Part shown: piece by piece, positions 32,016-33,408 of the stretch
How the letters are laid out: the number at the start of each line of letters is the position of its first letter
How positions within the stretch are numbered: the first letter of the stretch is position 1
DNA from: Paraburkholderia sp. C35
GTDB lineage: Bacteria > Pseudomonadota > Gammaproteobacteria > Burkholderiales > Burkholderiaceae
Reading direction: 5' to 3'
NCBI RefSeq assembly: GCF_003121405.1
Contig: NZ_QBUY01000101.1
Coordinates: 1-33,408, forward strand
Length of the DNA: 33,408 nt
Made by a program: the position numbers and the translations under genes
The notes under the pieces: generated by a model
Databases searched by the model: none
What the model was told of the DNA's origin: nothing
The model's input: only the letters and a program-made list of their open reading frames with translations

Positions 32016-33104
32016 TCAGGCCGCACCACAGCCGATCCGCCGCAACGCCTCGGCAGCCAGCCGGCGCGTCACTTCGCCGGCCGGCAGCGCATGCGCGAGC
32101 GGCGCTGCCTGGCCCGCCCAGAACGAAGAAAAATCACTCGAACCAAGCGACTCCGCTTTCGACCGCAACACGGCAAGCGCAGCCGCCGCATCAGGAAAGC
32201 CTGGCGCGTGCTCCGCAATCGCACCTAACTCAGCCACGACGCGATTGACGATTGCGCGTGCAGGCCGCCCCGTGAGCACATTGGTCAACGCCGTCGCGTC
32301 GTCGCGGACGGTTTTCAGCGCCTGACGATAGCTGGGAGACAAGGTGCTTTCCGGACAGGACAGATAAGCCGTACCCATCTGCACACCCGAAGCGCCCAGT
32401 GCCAGCGCCGCCGCAATGCCACGCGCGTCGCCCACACCGCCTGCGGCGATCACGGGCACATCGACAGCGTCGACGATCTGCGGAACCAGTGCGAATGTGC
32501 CGACCTGTTGCGCCACCGCGCTGGGTGCGAGGAAAGAACCACGATGCCCACCCGCCTCCGCGCCTTGCGCGATGATCGCATCGCAGCCGCGCGCGGCCAA
32601 CCAGCGAGCCTCCGTTACTGTCGTAGCCGACGCAATGATCTTCGCACCCGCTGCATGCACGCGCGCGGTCAACGACGCATCCGGCAAACCAAAATGGAAA
32701 CTGACGACTGCGGGTCTCACTTCCTCGATGAGTTCGCAATATTGGACATCGAACGCGCGTATGGGTGGAACCGGTTGCGGGGTATTGTCCGCGTCCAGCC
32801 CCAGTTCGTCGAAGTAATGATGCAACTGAGCGCGCCATGCCGACGTCGCGCGTGTATCGTCAATCGTGCGTGTGTGACAAAAGAAATTCAGGGTGACAGG
32901 CCGCGCGGTACTTTCGCGAAACAGCGCGACGGCGGCATGTGCGTCGTCGACACTGAGCATCGCACATGGCAGCGAGCCGAGCCCGCCCGCCTGTGCAACG
33001 GCAATCGCGAGCGGTGCGCCACCTGCGCCTGCCATCGGTGCGAGCACAATTGGCATATCGATACCGAACAGATCGAGGATACGGTTGTCGTCCCATGCGC
33101 TCAT
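32016..33104 (-). CDS. Nitronate monooxygenase family flavoprotein
   Basis: Protein of 362 aa with an FMN-binding TIM barrel. Early IVLAPMAGAGGAPLAIAVAQ, GGLGSLP, the catalytic His in GAEAGGHRGS (H187), and PVIAAGGVGDARGIAAAL with GVQMGTAYL are the family features. Members oxidise nitronates, such as propionate-3-nitronate, and protect from nitro-compound toxicity; the actual substrate is not shown by sequence. The start at 33104 has GGGG 5 nt upstream; a GTG two codons earlier is possible. It follows the MFS gene at the window end by 21 nt and is probably in one operon with it. Confidence 0.93.
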   Translation of the reverse strand: MSAWDDNRILDLFGIDMPIVLAPMAGAGGAPLAIAVAQAGGLGSLPCAMLSVDDAHAAVALFRESTARPVTLNFFCHTRTIDDTRATSAWRAQLHHYFDELGLDADNTPQPVPPIRAFDVQYCELIEEVRPAVVSFHFGLPDASLTARVHAAGAKIIASATTVTEARWLAARGCDAIIAQGAEAGGHRGSFLAPSAVAQQVGTFALVPQIVDAVDVPVIAAGGVGDARGIAAALALGASGVQMGTAYLSCPESTLSPSYRQALKTVRDDATALTNVLTGRPARAIVNRVVAELGAIAEHAPGFPDAAAALAVLRSKAESLGSSDFSSFWAGQAAPLAHALPAGEVTRRLAAEALRRIGCGAA

Positions 33105-33125
33105 ATACACCCCGTCGACATGACG

Positions 33126-33408
33126 TCAGTGAGCTTGCTGCTCGCGGCGCCGATAGCCGAGTGTCAACAACCCTGCGATGATCGCGCCAACGGCCAGCAT
33201 CGACACGCCGCTGCTCGACCGCTGTGTCATATCGGTCAGCCAGCCAATCGCGAAGGGACTCACGAATCCCGAGAGATTGCCGATCGAATTGATCAGCGCG
33301 ATACCTGCTGCTGCCGTTGCTCCCTGCATTCTTTCGGTCGGCAAACTCCAGAACAGGGGCAACGCCGACAGAATGCCCGCCGATGCAACCGTCAAGCCAC
33401 CCAACGCC
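33126..33408 (-). CDS. MFS transporter, C-terminal part (cut by window end)
   Basis: About 94 codons of the 3' end are present, the rest lying beyond the window. Three membrane segments are seen: SAGILSALPLFWSLP, then SIGNLSGFVSPFAIGWLTDMTQ and SMLAVGAIIAGLLTLGYRRR. The INSIGNLSGFVSPFAIGWL stretch is typical of the anion:cation symporter group of MFS (aromatic or sugar acids). It lies directly upstream of the nitronate monooxygenase gene. Confidence 0.9.
   Translation of the reverse strand, partial: ALGGLTVASAGILSALPLFWSLPTERMQGATAAAGIALINSIGNLSGFVSPFAIGWLTDMTQRSSSGVSMLAVGAIIAGLLTLGYRRREQQAH

Noticed and set aside
1..33408. tRNA, rRNA, CRISPR arrays and insertion sequences
   Set aside because: I saw no spaced direct repeats, transposase genes or tRNA-like cloverleaf sequences; a dedicated scan could still find a tRNA.

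Overview
The window looks like a GC-rich betaproteobacterial chromosome or megaplasmid segment, most likely Burkholderiaceae (Paraburkholderia, Caballeronia or Burkholderia). The reasons are the codon use, a DUF3331 protein, a DUF302 fusion, and the many MFS transporters and FixJ-type regulators. The first 36 bases look like sequencing residue: a G-rich run followed by 11 bases matching the end of the Tn5/Nextera mosaic end. Position 1 is therefore probably a contig end, not a biological boundary.

Region 1 (about 37-11,700) is the striking part: a dense fluoride-responsive island. I find six copies of the fluoride (crcB-motif) riboswitch aptamer, at 821-870(-), 971-1030(+), 7237-7283(-), 8715-8774(-), 8916-8970(+) and 11614-11666(-). 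They precede (a) a Cys/His-rich protein, (b) its paralogue plus a dynamin-like GTPase, (c) a small ORF, an unknown 148-aa protein, a Usp-like protein and a second dynamin-like GTPase carrying the same Cys/His modules fused to its C-terminus, (d) an enolase paralogue, (e) a HAD phosphatase-like protein, and (f) an inorganic pyrophosphatase plus a tandem universal stress protein. Enolase and pyrophosphatase are classic fluoride-inhibited enzymes. No CrcB/Fluc or CLC-F exporter is visible. The pairing of two dynamin-like GTPases with Cys/His partners under fluoride control is the best candidate for an undescribed system: fluoride-induced membrane remodelling or protection, function unknown.

Region 2 (about 11,700-16,900) is sparse and partly degraded. 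It has a long non-coding stretch, a secreted lipocalin-like protein, a small conserved-looking protein followed by a DUF3800-like protein, small or frameshifted ORFs, an AlaX-type tRNA-editing protein, and an ORF pair split by one in-frame stop.

Region 3 (about 17,000-20,900) has a Gfo/Idh/MocA-type oxidoreductase divergent from an HxlR regulator with a 17-bp dyad between them, an MFS transporter, and a LysE/RhtB exporter.

Region 4 (about 21,300-33,408) looks like a sensory and stress/export module. It has a FixJ-type regulator, a Tat-signal secreted protein, a secreted catalytically degenerate beta-lactamase-fold/DUF302 fusion, a DHA2 MFS transporter, an MFS-PAS-histidine kinase fusion, a stand-alone receiver, a DUF3331 protein, an ester-cyclase-like protein, an SDR lacking the YxxxK pair, a nitronate monooxygenase and the end of another MFS transporter. 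A 17-bp motif upstream of the FixJ-type regulator, the DHA2 transporter and the receiver gene suggests one shared regulon.
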